From positions 1 through 64,000 of the forward strand of contig DATIYF010000017.1 of NCBI GenBank assembly GCA_035517775.1: a stretch of DNA of 64,000 bases, in the 5' to 3' direction. The notes under the pieces were generated by a model. That model saw only the letters and a program-made list of their open reading frames with translations. It did no database searches and was not told where the DNA came from. Positions 43,293 through 51,952 of the stretch are shown one piece after another. Within the stretch, counting starts at the first letter, position 1, and each line of letters starts with the position of its first letter. The stretch comes from DATIYF01 sp035517775 (lineage in GTDB: Bacteria; Acidobacteriota; Terriglobia; Terriglobales; Acidobacteriaceae). A program made the translations under genes and the position numbers.

Positions 43293-44131
43293 ACCGCCGC
43301 CAGCGCGCTCCTGGTCAATCAAGACCGGCGCGCCGCGCCGGCCTGGCGCGCGCCCTCTCCAAGCTGGGCTACTGTTCCCGCTCGCAGGCGCGCGATCTGA
43401 TTCTGGCCGGCAGAGTCCGCGTCAATCGGGCCGTACGCCGCGATCCTGAGTCGCCGGTGCATACCGCCGATCACATTGAAGTGGACCGGCGCCCACTTGC
43501 CCCGGAACCAAAGATCTACCTCATGCTTAACAAGCCTCGCGGCCTGGTGACCACCGCGTCCGACGAGCAGGGGCGCGAGACCGTATATTCCTGCCTGCCG
43601 CCGGGTTCGCCCTGGATAGCGCCGGTCGGCCGGCTGGATAAAGCCAGCGAAGGCCTGCTGCTTCTCACCAACGACTCCGGCTGGTCTGCCCGCGTGCTTG
43701 CTCCAGAGACGCATCTCGAAAAGACCTATCACGTGCAGATTGCCGCCCAGCCGGGCGAGGCCTTGATGCGGGCGCTGGTGGAAGGAGTTCAAACTCCGCA
43801 GGGCGATTTTCTTCGCGCGAAGACGGCCCGCATTCTGCGCTGTGGCAAACGCAATGCCTGGCTCGAGCTGGTTTTGGAGGAAGGCAGGAACCGTCACATC
43901 CGCCGCATAATGGAGAGTCTTGGAGTGGAAGTGCTGCGCCTGCTTCGGGTTTCGATCGGGCCGCTGGTATTGGGGAATCTTGCTAAAGGGGCCGTGCGTG
44001 CATTAACGCCGGCAGAGAAATCTGCGCTTGACGGCGCGATGTCCCAAGCCGAGGAACGCCGCCCTCTGCTACCGAATCTACGAAGCGGAAACCTCGGCCC
44101 CCGGCTGCATGAAGCTCGCCTTGGCGAGTGA
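43289..44131 (+). CDS. rRNA pseudouridine synthase (RsuA/RluB family)
   Basis: A 280-residue enzyme that isomerises uridine to pseudouridine in rRNA. An S4 RNA-binding domain comes first (LARALSKLGYCSRSQARDLI ... VRVN), followed by the catalytic domain with the nucleophilic Asp in GRLDKASEGLLLLTND, and later RNRHIRRIMESLG. The GTG start overlaps the HAD stop by 4 bases. RsuA (16S) and RluB/RluE (23S) are not distinguishable here. Its 3' end overlaps the minus-strand GAF gene by 54 bp. Confidence 0.92.
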   Translation: MNRRQRAPGQSRPARRAGLARALSKLGYCSRSQARDLILAGRVRVNRAVRRDPESPVHTADHIEVDRRPLAPEPKIYLMLNKPRGLVTTASDEQGRETVYSCLPPGSPWIAPVGRLDKASEGLLLLTNDSGWSARVLAPETHLEKTYHVQIAAQPGEALMRALVEGVQTPQGDFLRAKTARILRCGKRNAWLELVLEEGRNRHIRRIMESLGVEVLRLLRVSIGPLVLGNLAKGAVRALTPAEKSALDGAMSQAEERRPLLPNLRSGNLGPRLHEARLGE

Positions 44132-44662
44132 TTCGGCCGCCAGTTCCAGGTGCCGCAAGTCTTCCAGCGAGAACTCCGAACCGGAAGACGAAAGGTCAAG
44201 CCCTTTGCGGCAGACCTGAATGACGCCCAGCACGCTGCCTTGAGCGTCGAGCACCGGCGCCGACATCAGGCGCTGGATGGGCGGCTGCTCCCACTTGGCG
44301 TTTTCCTCGGGATTGCCCAGCTTCACGCTTTCAAACACGCTGGCGTGCTTCACCTTGAGGAAGCTGTTATAAAGCTCAACCTTCTTGGCGGACGCCGTGT
44401 GCGCGGCGATCGCCGAAGAGCTGGAAAGCGGAATCGCCCCCGCGGTGGCGAGTTCGGCCGGAAACAGGAAGCGCAGCAGTCCATTCTCCAGGCGCAACAA
44501 GGCCACCTCGGTCTGCCGCACGCGGAAGAGCCGCGAAAGTTCAATGCACACCGTGACCGCGCTGGTCTCGGTTTTCACCACACGCTCCAGTTCCTTCCAG
44601 TCTGGAGCGGGCGCGGCCGCCTCGCCGGCGGCCCCATCGGAAGCTGATTTCCATACACTCAT
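44078..44662 (-). CDS. GAF-domain protein
   Basis: A 194-residue cytoplasmic protein with a single GAF domain (about 25-175). The characteristic core strand is RLMSAPVLDAQGSVLGVIQVCRKG. No output domain is attached, so it acts through partners. It is followed on the same strand by nothing, but is preceded 25 bp upstream by a CheY-like gene, and both were probably transcribed together. The ligand is unknown. The last 18 codons are antisense to the end of the pseudouridine synthase gene. Confidence 0.82.
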   Translation of the reverse strand: MSVWKSASDGAAGEAAAPAPDWKELERVVKTETSAVTVCIELSRLFRVRQTEVALLRLENGLLRFLFPAELATAGAIPLSSSSAIAAHTASAKKVELYNSFLKVKHASVFESVKLGNPEENAKWEQPPIQRLMSAPVLDAQGSVLGVIQVCRKGLDLSSSGSEFSLEDLRHLELAAESLAKASFMQPGAEVSAS

Positions 44663-44687
44663 CTTGGCTCTCTCTGTGGTCTCGAGG

Positions 44688-45080
44688 TCAGCTCGGGTTC
44701 TTCAAGGCGGAAAGAATGCTCCTGATCATCTGCAGCAGGTTGGCCGCTCCCGCTTCCACTCCCAGCTGCGACTTCTCCAGATAACCGGCGGCGCCGCTCT
44801 CCTTGAGCTTCGCCTCATTGCTCTGCGGCAGACTGCTCATCACGATGACCGGAATCCCGGCGGTGCGCGGGTCCTGCTTCAGCGCCTGCAACAGCTGCAG
44901 GCCGGAGATTTTCGGCAGCATCATGTCCAGAACAATCACGCTGGGAGTCTTGCTTTGCGCCACTCGCAGGCCTTCTTCTCCATCGGCAGCAGAAAAAACT
45001 GTATATCCAAACCGCGCAATGGCCATCTCCGTCGCGCGGCGGACGAACTTGCTGTCGTCAATGAGAAGCACGGTGCTCAT
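44688..45080 (-). CDS. CheY-like single-domain response regulator
   Basis: A 130-residue receiver with no output domain. The acidic pocket is D8/D9, the phosphoacceptor is D52 (VIVLDMMLP), the switch Ser is S82 (IVMSS) and the Lys is K103 (YLEKS). All are intact, so it should be phosphorylated by a histidine kinase not found in the window. It probably signals by protein contact. It is 25 bp upstream of the GAF gene on the same strand, suggesting a two-gene unit. Confidence 0.92.
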   Translation of the reverse strand: MSTVLLIDDSKFVRRATEMAIARFGYTVFSAADGEEGLRVAQSKTPSVIVLDMMLPKISGLQLLQALKQDPRTAGIPVIVMSSLPQSNEAKLKESGAAGYLEKSQLGVEAGAANLLQMIRSILSALKNPS

Positions 45081-45220
45081 GGGAATGCTTGAAGTGCTTG
45101 CGAGCGAGTGGGGGCCGACGGACGCTGGCTTCTATGCTGGGCCTGAGGCAGAATGGCATCAAGTTACCAAGGGCGGCGAACCTCCGGGAAGCAAAACTCC
45201 GCCCTTGGCGAGGATGGGGC

Positions 45221-45598
45221 TCAGTCGCGGGTGAGGGGAAAATTCTTCTCGCGCCAGCCGCGAATGCCGCCATCCATGGAGAGTACGTTGCGATAGCCCA
45301 TTTTCTGCAGATTGTCGGCCGCCAGGGCTGAGCGGAAGCCGCCGCCGCAGTACAGCACCAGCGGCGTATCCAGGTTGGGCACGCGGGTTTCGATGTCGCG
45401 CTCGATGATCCCCTTGCCCAGGTGAATGGCCCCCGGCAGGTGATCAGCGGCATATTCGCTTTCTTCGCGCACATCCACCAGGGTGAATTTATCTTTGCGG
45501 TCGAGCCTGTCCTTCACTTCATCGACGTTGGTCTCGCGAATTCGCTGCTTCGCATCCTCAACAATCTGCAAAAACCGCGGGGAGTGCTGATGCGCCAA
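45221..45598 (-). CDS. Rhodanese-domain sulfurtransferase
   Basis: A 125-residue single rhodanese domain. The motif FTLVDVREESEYAADHLPGAIHL is in the expected place. The active-site loop is LYCGGGFRSALAA, with the persulfide-forming Cys present. Sulfurtransferases of this size deliver sulfur or reduce oxidants; the specific role is unknown. It is divergent from the amidase gene across 118 bp, and the gap to the CheY gene downstream (45081-45220) shows no feature. Confidence 0.9.
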   Translation of the reverse strand: MAHQHSPRFLQIVEDAKQRIRETNVDEVKDRLDRKDKFTLVDVREESEYAADHLPGAIHLGKGIIERDIETRVPNLDTPLVLYCGGGFRSALAADNLQKMGYRNVLSMDGGIRGWREKNFPLTRD

Positions 45599-45716
45599 GG
45601 TCCCTCCTTTGGACGTCGAGCGCTGTGTACAAAGCTGCAGCGCCAGACGAATATAGCCTACCGCAACTGGAGATGACCGTTGCGTGCTAGACTCGGTCTC
45701 TCCGCTCTGCGATCAC

Positions 45717-47129
45717 ATGTCTGATCTTCATTTCCTCTCCGCAGTCGCCATGGCGGAGAAAATTCGCCTCAGGCAGCTCTCTCCCGTTGAACTCATCGAG
45801 GCCCATCTGGCTCGAATCGAGCAACTCAATTCCAGGCTCAACGCCTACGTGCATGTAGATGCAGAGGGCGGCCGCCGCCAGGCGCTTGCCGCTCAGGAAG
45901 CAGTCGCGCGAGCGGCGAATCTGGGCCCCTTGCACGGCGTTCCGCTGAGCATCAAAGCTTCGATTGACGTGGCCGGCCTGCGCTGCGAAACCGGCACGCG
46001 CCTGCGCGCGGGTAATGTCGCGGCGCAAGATGCGCCGCTGGTTTCGCGCCTGCGGCAGGCGGGCGCTATCATCCTTGGCGTCACCAACACTCCCGAAATG
46101 CTGATGGCCTGGGAGACCGACAATCTTCTCTACGGCCGGAGCAACAATCCCTGGGATCTCGCGCGCACTCCGGGCGGCTCCAGCGGCGGCGAATCGGCGG
46201 CCATCGCTTCCGGCTGTTCGGCCGGAGGAGTCGGCAGCGATGGCGGTGGCTCCATTCGCGTTCCTGCGCACTTCACCGGCATCTGCGGTCTCAAGCCGAC
46301 TCCGGGCCGCATTCCCGCAACCGGGCACTTTCCGCCCTGCGCCGGCGCTTTCGCCGGGATTGGCGTGGTCGGGCCCATGGCGCGCACCGTTGCCGACCTG
46401 AAGGCTCTCTTCGCGGCGATGCAAGGCCCGGATGATGGCGATCCTTCCGCCGCGCCCCTGCCCCTGCGCTGGCCTTCCCAGAGCGAAATAAGAAACATAA
46501 CGGTCGGATACTTTGAAGACGACGGCCGCACCCCGGTAACCCCTGAGACCCGCACAGCGGTGCACGCGGCGGCAGAAGCCTTGCGGCACGCCGGCTTCCA
46601 GGTCGAACCCTTTCGCCCGGAGACTCTGGAAGAGGCCCGTCAGCTATGGTGGAAATTCTTCGGCACCGTCGGCGGTATGCTACTGCGTCCCATGTTCCAG
46701 GGCCATGAGCCGGAGATGAGCCCGCTTCTCGATCAGTTTCTGGATTGGACGGCGGCCGAGCCGGCCCACACGGGCGAAAGCCTTCTCGATGCGTGGACCC
46801 AGCGCGACTTGCTGCGCATCCAGACTCTGACTCAGATGCGTGACCATGCAGTTCTGCTTTGTCCGGTGGCGGCGATTCCCGCCTTCCGCCACGGTGAGCG
46901 CAGTTGGGTGATCGAGGGAAAGACCGTGACCTACCTTGACGCCTGGAGCTATACGGAATGGTTCAACCTGTTGGGGTTTCCGGCAGCCGTCGTGCCCGTT
47001 GGGCAATCGACCGAAGGGTTGCCAATCGGAGTGCAGATCGCCGGCCGCCCCTGGCAGGAAGAGGTTGTGCTCGAAATTGCGGCCGTAATAGAAAAGGAGT
47101 GCGGCCCCTGGTGCCGGCCTCCAATCTGA
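45717..47129 (+). CDS. Amidase-signature family hydrolase
   Basis: A 470-residue Ser-cisSer-Lys hydrolase. The triad reads K80 (LSIKASID), S155 (TPGGSSGGES) and S179 (DGGGSIRVPA). The 24-residue distance between cis-Ser and nucleophile equals that in FAAH. It cleaves amide or ester bonds in small molecules. It is not GatA as far as I can see: no gatB or gatC is near, and the domain plan is closer to fatty-acid amide hydrolase-like enzymes. I use ATG 45717; a GTG 33 bases upstream is possible but lacks a ribosome site. Confidence 0.88.
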   Translation: MSDLHFLSAVAMAEKIRLRQLSPVELIEAHLARIEQLNSRLNAYVHVDAEGGRRQALAAQEAVARAANLGPLHGVPLSIKASIDVAGLRCETGTRLRAGNVAAQDAPLVSRLRQAGAIILGVTNTPEMLMAWETDNLLYGRSNNPWDLARTPGGSSGGESAAIASGCSAGGVGSDGGGSIRVPAHFTGICGLKPTPGRIPATGHFPPCAGAFAGIGVVGPMARTVADLKALFAAMQGPDDGDPSAAPLPLRWPSQSEIRNITVGYFEDDGRTPVTPETRTAVHAAAEALRHAGFQVEPFRPETLEEARQLWWKFFGTVGGMLLRPMFQGHEPEMSPLLDQFLDWTAAEPAHTGESLLDAWTQRDLLRIQTLTQMRDHAVLLCPVAAIPAFRHGERSWVIEGKTVTYLDAWSYTEWFNLLGFPAAVVPVGQSTEGLPIGVQIAGRPWQEEVVLEIAAVIEKECGPWCRPPI

Positions 47130-47141
47130 TCGCGCTGTGCA

Positions 47142-47185
47142 CTGGCGTAGTGTTTTTATACTATTCCGCCAGCCCTGTACTGGCG
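47142..47185 (+). other. Two mutually exclusive hairpins between amidase and cytochrome genes
   Basis: CTGGCG at 47142-47147 and again at 47180-47185 can each pair with the single CGCCAG at 47167-47172. The first pairing is extended inside by TAGT/ACTA around GTTTTTAT. Only one can form at a time, which is the geometry of an attenuator, but there is no leader peptide visible. It may also just be a degenerate terminator for the amidase gene. Confidence 0.35.
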
Positions 47186-47246
47186 TTAGCCTTGTAGCCC
47201 TCCAGGCGATGGCACTCTGGTTGTCTTCGCTCCGGCCGTGGGGTTC

Positions 47247-50192
47247 ATGAGCGAAATATATAAATCCAAAGGATTTCTTCGCCGGCGCGGGCTGCCCGGG
47301 CTGATTGTTTTTCTCTTTCTTTCGGCCATTTATCTGTACGCCTTCCCGCAGCCCAACCTTATCTATCCAATCGTCGTCTTGTTGCACGTCGCGGCCGGAG
47401 TAGTGGCGACGATTCTTCTACTCATTTATCTCGTCAGGCTCTTGAGGGAATGCGGCCTGCTGGCTCGGCTGGGCTGGCTGCTTTTGCTGGCGGGCGGGAT
47501 TACCGGCGGCATCCTGATCAAAACCGGCGCCCTGCGGGCCGACTGGAACCTTCTGTACGCCCACATCGTCATCTGCCTCGCGGCAGTTGGCTTTTTGTTC
47601 GCCGAGTGGGCCGGCCGCCGCGGCTGGCTGGCGCCGGGCCTGGTCCGAGCCGCTCTCCGAACCGTCCTCTGCATGGTGTTCCTTGCAGGGCTGGGCGCCG
47701 GCGCGCAGTATTTCCGCAAGGCGCGCTGGCTGAACAGCGCCATCATTCACAATCCACCCGATTCGCCCGCTACCATGGATGGCGAAGGCGATGGCCCCAA
47801 AGGCCCCTTCTTCCCCAGTTCCGCCCAGGTCTATGGCGGGCAGAAAATTCCCAGCCAGTTCTTCATGCAGTCCGATTCCTGCAAGCGCTGCCACCAGGAC
47901 ATTTACAACCAGTGGTTCAGCTCCGCCCACCACTTTTCTTCTTTCAACAATCAGTGGTACCGCAAGGCGGTGGAGTACATGCAAGCCACCGTGGGCACCC
48001 GGCCCTCCAAGTGGTGCGGCGGCTGCCATGACCCGGCAGTGCTTTACGCCGGCAAAATGGATACTCCCATCAAGTACTTCGTGCACAGCCCCGAGGCGCA
48101 AGCCGGTCTGGGCTGCATGATGTGCCACTCGATCGCCCGCGTGAAGAGCACCATGGGCCAGGCGGATTTCTACCTCGAATATCCCGAGCTGCACGCCCTG
48201 GCCGCCAGCAAAAATCCCGTGGTACGCTTCATGCACGATTTTCTGGTCAAGCTGAATCCTGAGCCGCACCGCCGGGTGTTCCTCAAGCCCTTCATGCGCG
48301 ATCAGACCGCCCAGTTCTGTGCCAGCTGCCACAAAGTCCATCTCGATGTGCCGGTGAATCATTACCGCTGGGTCCGGGGCTTCAACGAATACGACAACTG
48401 GCAGGCCAGCGGCGTTTCCGGGTTCGGCGCGCGTTCGTTCTACTATCCCGCGCATCCCATGCAGTGCGCCGATTGCCATATGCCCCTGGTCCGCTCCAGT
48501 GATTTCGGCAACATCAACGGCTTCATTCACTCCCACCGTTTTCCGGCGGCCAACACCGCCGTTCCCACGGCCAATGAAGACTGGAAGCAACTGAAGGTGG
48601 AAGAGGATTTCCTGAAGAATGACATCCTGAGCGTGGATATCTTCGCGCTCTCTCCCGAGCCCACTCCCCTCAAAGTGAAGGCCAACGCCTACAGCCCCTC
48701 GGAACTCTCCACCACGTTCGGTGTAGGCGAAGAATCCGAATCGAAGATCACTCCCGTAAATGTGGGTGAGATTGCCCCGATCACCGCTCCCCTTGACCGC
48801 GTTCAGCCCATCGTGCGCCGTGGGGATAACGTCCGCGTAGATGTCGTCGTGCGCACCAAGAAAATCGGACACTTCTTCCCCGGCGGCACGGTGGATGCCT
48901 TCGACGTATGGCTTGAACTCAAGGGCACCGACGACAAAGGCCAGACCGTTTTCTGGAGCGGCGAGGTGGAAGATAACGGCCACGGTCCGGTCGAGCCCGG
49001 CGCCCACTTCTACAAATCGCTGCAGGTGGATGCCCACGGCAATCCCATCAACAAGCGCAACGCCTGGGCCACGCGCTCGGTCGTGTACGTGCACCTCATC
49101 CCGCCCGGCGCGGCCGATACCGTGCACTACCGCATGCACATTCCGGAAAAAGCCGGCGACAAGATCACCCTTCACGCGCGTCTCTGCTACCGCAAGTTTT
49201 CCTGGTGGAACACGCAGTTCGCCTTCGCCGGGGTTCCCGATCCCAACCAGACTCCGAGGCCGGAAGTCACGCCGAACTTCGACGACAGCAAGTTTGTCTT
49301 TACCGGGCCGCTGCAAGGCTTATCTGCCAAGGAGCAGAAAATTCCCGATCTTCCCATCGTCGCGTTGGGCGAAGATACGGTTACGTTGAACGTTGCTCCG
49401 CAAAATGCTCCGGCGCCGCAGCCCAAGGTGGTGATGACCAAAGAAGACTGGCATCGCTGGAACGACTACGGCATTGGCCTGCTGCTTCAGGGTGATCTCA
49501 AGGCGGCGCAGGCGGCCTTCGTGAAAGCCACGCAAGCCGACCCCAACAATCCCGATGGCTGGGTGAACATTGGCCGGGCCATGGTGCAGGAAGGCGATAT
49601 GGAGCACGCCCGCGCCGCCCTGCAAAGAGCCTTAGCTCTGAGCCCCAATCTCGCCCGCGCCCATTATTTCTATTCGCGGGTTCTGCTCAGCGAGGGCCGC
49701 TATGACCAGACGGCCGCCGAGTTGCGCACGGTGCTGGCGCAATATCCTTATGACCGCGTGGTCCTGAACGACCTGGGCCACGTTCTGTTCTTGCAGCGCA
49801 AGTACGCCGAGGCCGTGCAGACCCTGAACCGCGTACTGGCCATTGATCCCGAAGACCTGGAGGCGCATTACAACCTGATGCTCTGCTACAAGGGGCTGGG
49901 CGATGAGAAGGACTCTCAGGCTCACGAAGTCCGCTATTTACGCTTCAAGGCCAACGAAGCAGCGCAGGCGATCACCGGTCCTTATCGCCAGACCCATCCC
50001 TTCGATAACAACGAGCGGCAGGCCATTCATGAGCACCTTTCCGTGCCGTTGCCGATTCTTGCCTCCGCCTATACCGAGCAGATGGAAAAACCTGCGCCCA
50101 TGCCCTCGTATTCACGTACCACCCACGCGCCTCATAAGCGCCGCAATCCGGCATACTCGAAGATCATCCTGCCTTCCGGGGCCTCCAGGTAA
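47247..50192 (+). CDS. Membrane-anchored pentaheme cytochrome c with TPR domain
   Basis: A 981-residue protein with about five hydrophobic helices in the first 160 residues. A periplasmic part with five CxxCH haem motifs follows, starting at residues 212 (CKRCH), 257 (CGGCH), 290 (CMMCH), 358 (CASCH) and 407 (CADCH). A long beta-rich region lies at about 420-740, and TPR repeats at about 755-900 (for example NPDGWVNIGRAMVQEGDMEHA). The haem spacing resembles cytochrome c554-like electron carriers. The ATG at 47247 is preferred to GTG 47238. Its TAA overlaps the next ATG (TAATG), coupling it to the FG-GAP protein. Role probably electron transfer in a surface or periplasmic complex. Confidence 0.85.
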   Translation: MSEIYKSKGFLRRRGLPGLIVFLFLSAIYLYAFPQPNLIYPIVVLLHVAAGVVATILLLIYLVRLLRECGLLARLGWLLLLAGGITGGILIKTGALRADWNLLYAHIVICLAAVGFLFAEWAGRRGWLAPGLVRAALRTVLCMVFLAGLGAGAQYFRKARWLNSAIIHNPPDSPATMDGEGDGPKGPFFPSSAQVYGGQKIPSQFFMQSDSCKRCHQDIYNQWFSSAHHFSSFNNQWYRKAVEYMQATVGTRPSKWCGGCHDPAVLYAGKMDTPIKYFVHSPEAQAGLGCMMCHSIARVKSTMGQADFYLEYPELHALAASKNPVVRFMHDFLVKLNPEPHRRVFLKPFMRDQTAQFCASCHKVHLDVPVNHYRWVRGFNEYDNWQASGVSGFGARSFYYPAHPMQCADCHMPLVRSSDFGNINGFIHSHRFPAANTAVPTANEDWKQLKVEEDFLKNDILSVDIFALSPEPTPLKVKANAYSPSELSTTFGVGEESESKITPVNVGEIAPITAPLDRVQPIVRRGDNVRVDVVVRTKKIGHFFPGGTVDAFDVWLELKGTDDKGQTVFWSGEVEDNGHGPVEPGAHFYKSLQVDAHGNPINKRNAWATRSVVYVHLIPPGAADTVHYRMHIPEKAGDKITLHARLCYRKFSWWNTQFAFAGVPDPNQTPRPEVTPNFDDSKFVFTGPLQGLSAKEQKIPDLPIVALGEDTVTLNVAPQNAPAPQPKVVMTKEDWHRWNDYGIGLLLQGDLKAAQAAFVKATQADPNNPDGWVNIGRAMVQEGDMEHARAALQRALALSPNLARAHYFYSRVLLSEGRYDQTAAELRTVLAQYPYDRVVLNDLGHVLFLQRKYAEAVQTLNRVLAIDPEDLEAHYNLMLCYKGLGDEKDSQAHEVRYLRFKANEAAQAITGPYRQTHPFDNNERQAIHEHLSVPLPILASAYTEQMEKPAPMPSYSRTTHAPHKRRNPAYSKIILPSGASR

Positions 50193-51883
50193 TGCGCAAA
50201 ACCGCACTCTGCTTTCTAGCCCTGCTGCTCGCGGCGCCGCTTGCTTTCGCGGGTGAAATCCAGTTTCGCGAGATCACCACTCAGGCCGGCATTCACTATC
50301 GCCACAACACTGGCGCCTTCGGCAAAAAGTATCTCCCCGAAACCATGGGCCCGGGCTGCGCTTTCATTGACTACGACAATGATGGCTGGCCCGACATTCT
50401 GATGGTCAACGGCGAGAATTGGCCCGGCCATCCCGGCCCCCTCACCACGCTCAAGCTCTACCACAACAACCACGACGGCACCTTTACCGACGTCACTGCC
50501 AAAGCCGGCCTTGCGGTTCCGATGTTCGGTCTCGGCGTGGCCATAGGCGATTACGATAACGACGGCTTCGACGATATTTTCGTCACCGCCGTCGGCCAGA
50601 GCCATCTCTTTCACAACAACGGCAATGGCACATTTACCGACGTCACCAAAGCCGCCGGACTGTGGGGGCCGAACGAATTTTCCACCAGCGCCGCCTGGCT
50701 GGATTACGACCGCGATGGCAAGCTTGACCTCATCGTCGCCAACTACGTGCAGTGGTCCATGAAGGGAGATCTCTTCTGCACTCTCGACGGCACGCACAAA
50801 TCCTATTGCACTCCTGAATCCTACAAAGGCACGTCGGTGCGCCTGTGGCACAACCTGGGTGGGGGAAAATTTGAAGACGTCACCGCCAAAGCCGGACTCT
50901 ACGACCCTACCTCCAAAAGCCTGGGCATCACCATTCTCGATTACAACAATGACGGCTGGCCCGATATTTTCATCGCCAATGACACCCAGCCCAACAAGCT
51001 CTACGTAAACGAAAAAGACGGCGCTTTCGAGGAAACCGCGGTCTCGGCCGGGGTCGGCTTCAGTGAAGATGGCGTGGCCCGGGCCGGCATGGGGGTGGAT
51101 GCGGCCGACTACGACCGCTCCGGCCACCCCAGCCTTATCATTACCAACTTCGCCAACCAGATGCTCTCGCTCTACCACAACGAAGGCAACGGGTTGTTCG
51201 TGGATGAAGCTCCGCAGTCGGAAGTGGGCCGCGCTACGCTGGTCACCCTGGGCTTCGGCTGCTTTTTCTTCGATTACGATAACGACGGCTGGCCCGATAT
51301 TTTCGTCGCCGACGGACACATCGAAAACCAGATTGAAGAAGTGCAGAAGCGGGTGAAATACGCCGAGCCGCCGCATGTGTTTCGTAATCTCGGCGGCGGC
51401 AAGTTCGCCGAGGTCACCGATTCGCTGGGGGCGGCTTTCGCCTCTCCGAAAGTGGCGCGGGGCGCCGCTTACGCCGATATTGACAATGACGGTTTTCTCG
51501 ATATTCTGCTCACCACCAACGGCGGCCCGGCGCATCTCTTCCACAGCGAAGGCGGAACCGATCGCAGCCTGCGCATCAAGCTGGCGGGCACGAAATCGAA
51601 TCGGGATGGCATTGACTCCCTGGTGCACGTGGTGGCCGGCAAAGATGGCGAGTCGAAGATGCTGCGCAGCGGCTCCAGTTATCTCTCCCAAAATGAGCTG
51701 GTGTTGACCTTCGGCCTGGGCACGCACGCCAAGGCCGACAGCGTGGAGGTTTACTGGTCGAGCGGCCACGTGGATAAACTTTCCAATGTTGATGCCGGCC
51801 AAACCGTCACCATCGAGGAAGGGAAGGGCATCGTTTCTTTGCGGCCCTACAGCACGCCCTGGTCATTTGCCGATAAGAAATAG
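50192..51883 (+). CDS. Secreted FG-GAP/VCBS repeat protein with ASPIC/UnbV domain
   Basis: A 563-residue exported protein. A signal peptide (1-20, ending LAFAG) precedes repeated Ca-binding-like motifs of the form DYDNDGWPDI (at least five copies, each followed by LFHNNGNGTFTDV-type strands) that build a beta-propeller. The C-terminal 80 residues are the ASPIC/UnbV domain (GIDSLVHVVAG ... EVYWSSGHVDKLSNV). The family (CRTAC1-like) is thought to work in extracellular adhesion or assembly. It is translationally coupled to the pentaheme gene. Confidence 0.9.
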   Translation: MRKTALCFLALLLAAPLAFAGEIQFREITTQAGIHYRHNTGAFGKKYLPETMGPGCAFIDYDNDGWPDILMVNGENWPGHPGPLTTLKLYHNNHDGTFTDVTAKAGLAVPMFGLGVAIGDYDNDGFDDIFVTAVGQSHLFHNNGNGTFTDVTKAAGLWGPNEFSTSAAWLDYDRDGKLDLIVANYVQWSMKGDLFCTLDGTHKSYCTPESYKGTSVRLWHNLGGGKFEDVTAKAGLYDPTSKSLGITILDYNNDGWPDIFIANDTQPNKLYVNEKDGAFEETAVSAGVGFSEDGVARAGMGVDAADYDRSGHPSLIITNFANQMLSLYHNEGNGLFVDEAPQSEVGRATLVTLGFGCFFFDYDNDGWPDIFVADGHIENQIEEVQKRVKYAEPPHVFRNLGGGKFAEVTDSLGAAFASPKVARGAAYADIDNDGFLDILLTTNGGPAHLFHSEGGTDRSLRIKLAGTKSNRDGIDSLVHVVAGKDGESKMLRSGSSYLSQNELVLTFGLGTHAKADSVEVYWSSGHVDKLSNVDAGQTVTIEEGKGIVSLRPYSTPWSFADKK

Positions 51884-51909
51884 CCCGCGGGCGGTATGGC
51901 GCAGAAAAG

Positions 51910-51941
51910 CTCTGTGCCCTCCGCGCCCTCTGTGGTTAAAT
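51910..51941 (+). repeat. CTCTGTG...CTCTGTGGTTAAAT repeat upstream of the FG-GAP/TPR gene
   Basis: Two CTCTGTG units (51910-51916 and 51928-51934) with an 18-base period are followed by GTTAAATT. The frame of the next gene is open through it, but the true start is 12 bp downstream. I recognise this type of motif from intergenic regions of many bacteria, from memory; it probably is a small mobile or hairpin-associated repeat. Confidence 0.4.
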
Positions 51942-51952
51942 TCCTTCTGCCA

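Noticed and set aside
47418..49316. 632-codon minus-strand open frame
   Set aside because: It is antisense to the pentaheme gene, whose haem motifs and TPRs prove the plus strand.
50216..51802. 528-codon minus-strand open frame with repetitive character
   Set aside because: The repeats are the reverse complement of the FG-GAP repeats of the real gene.
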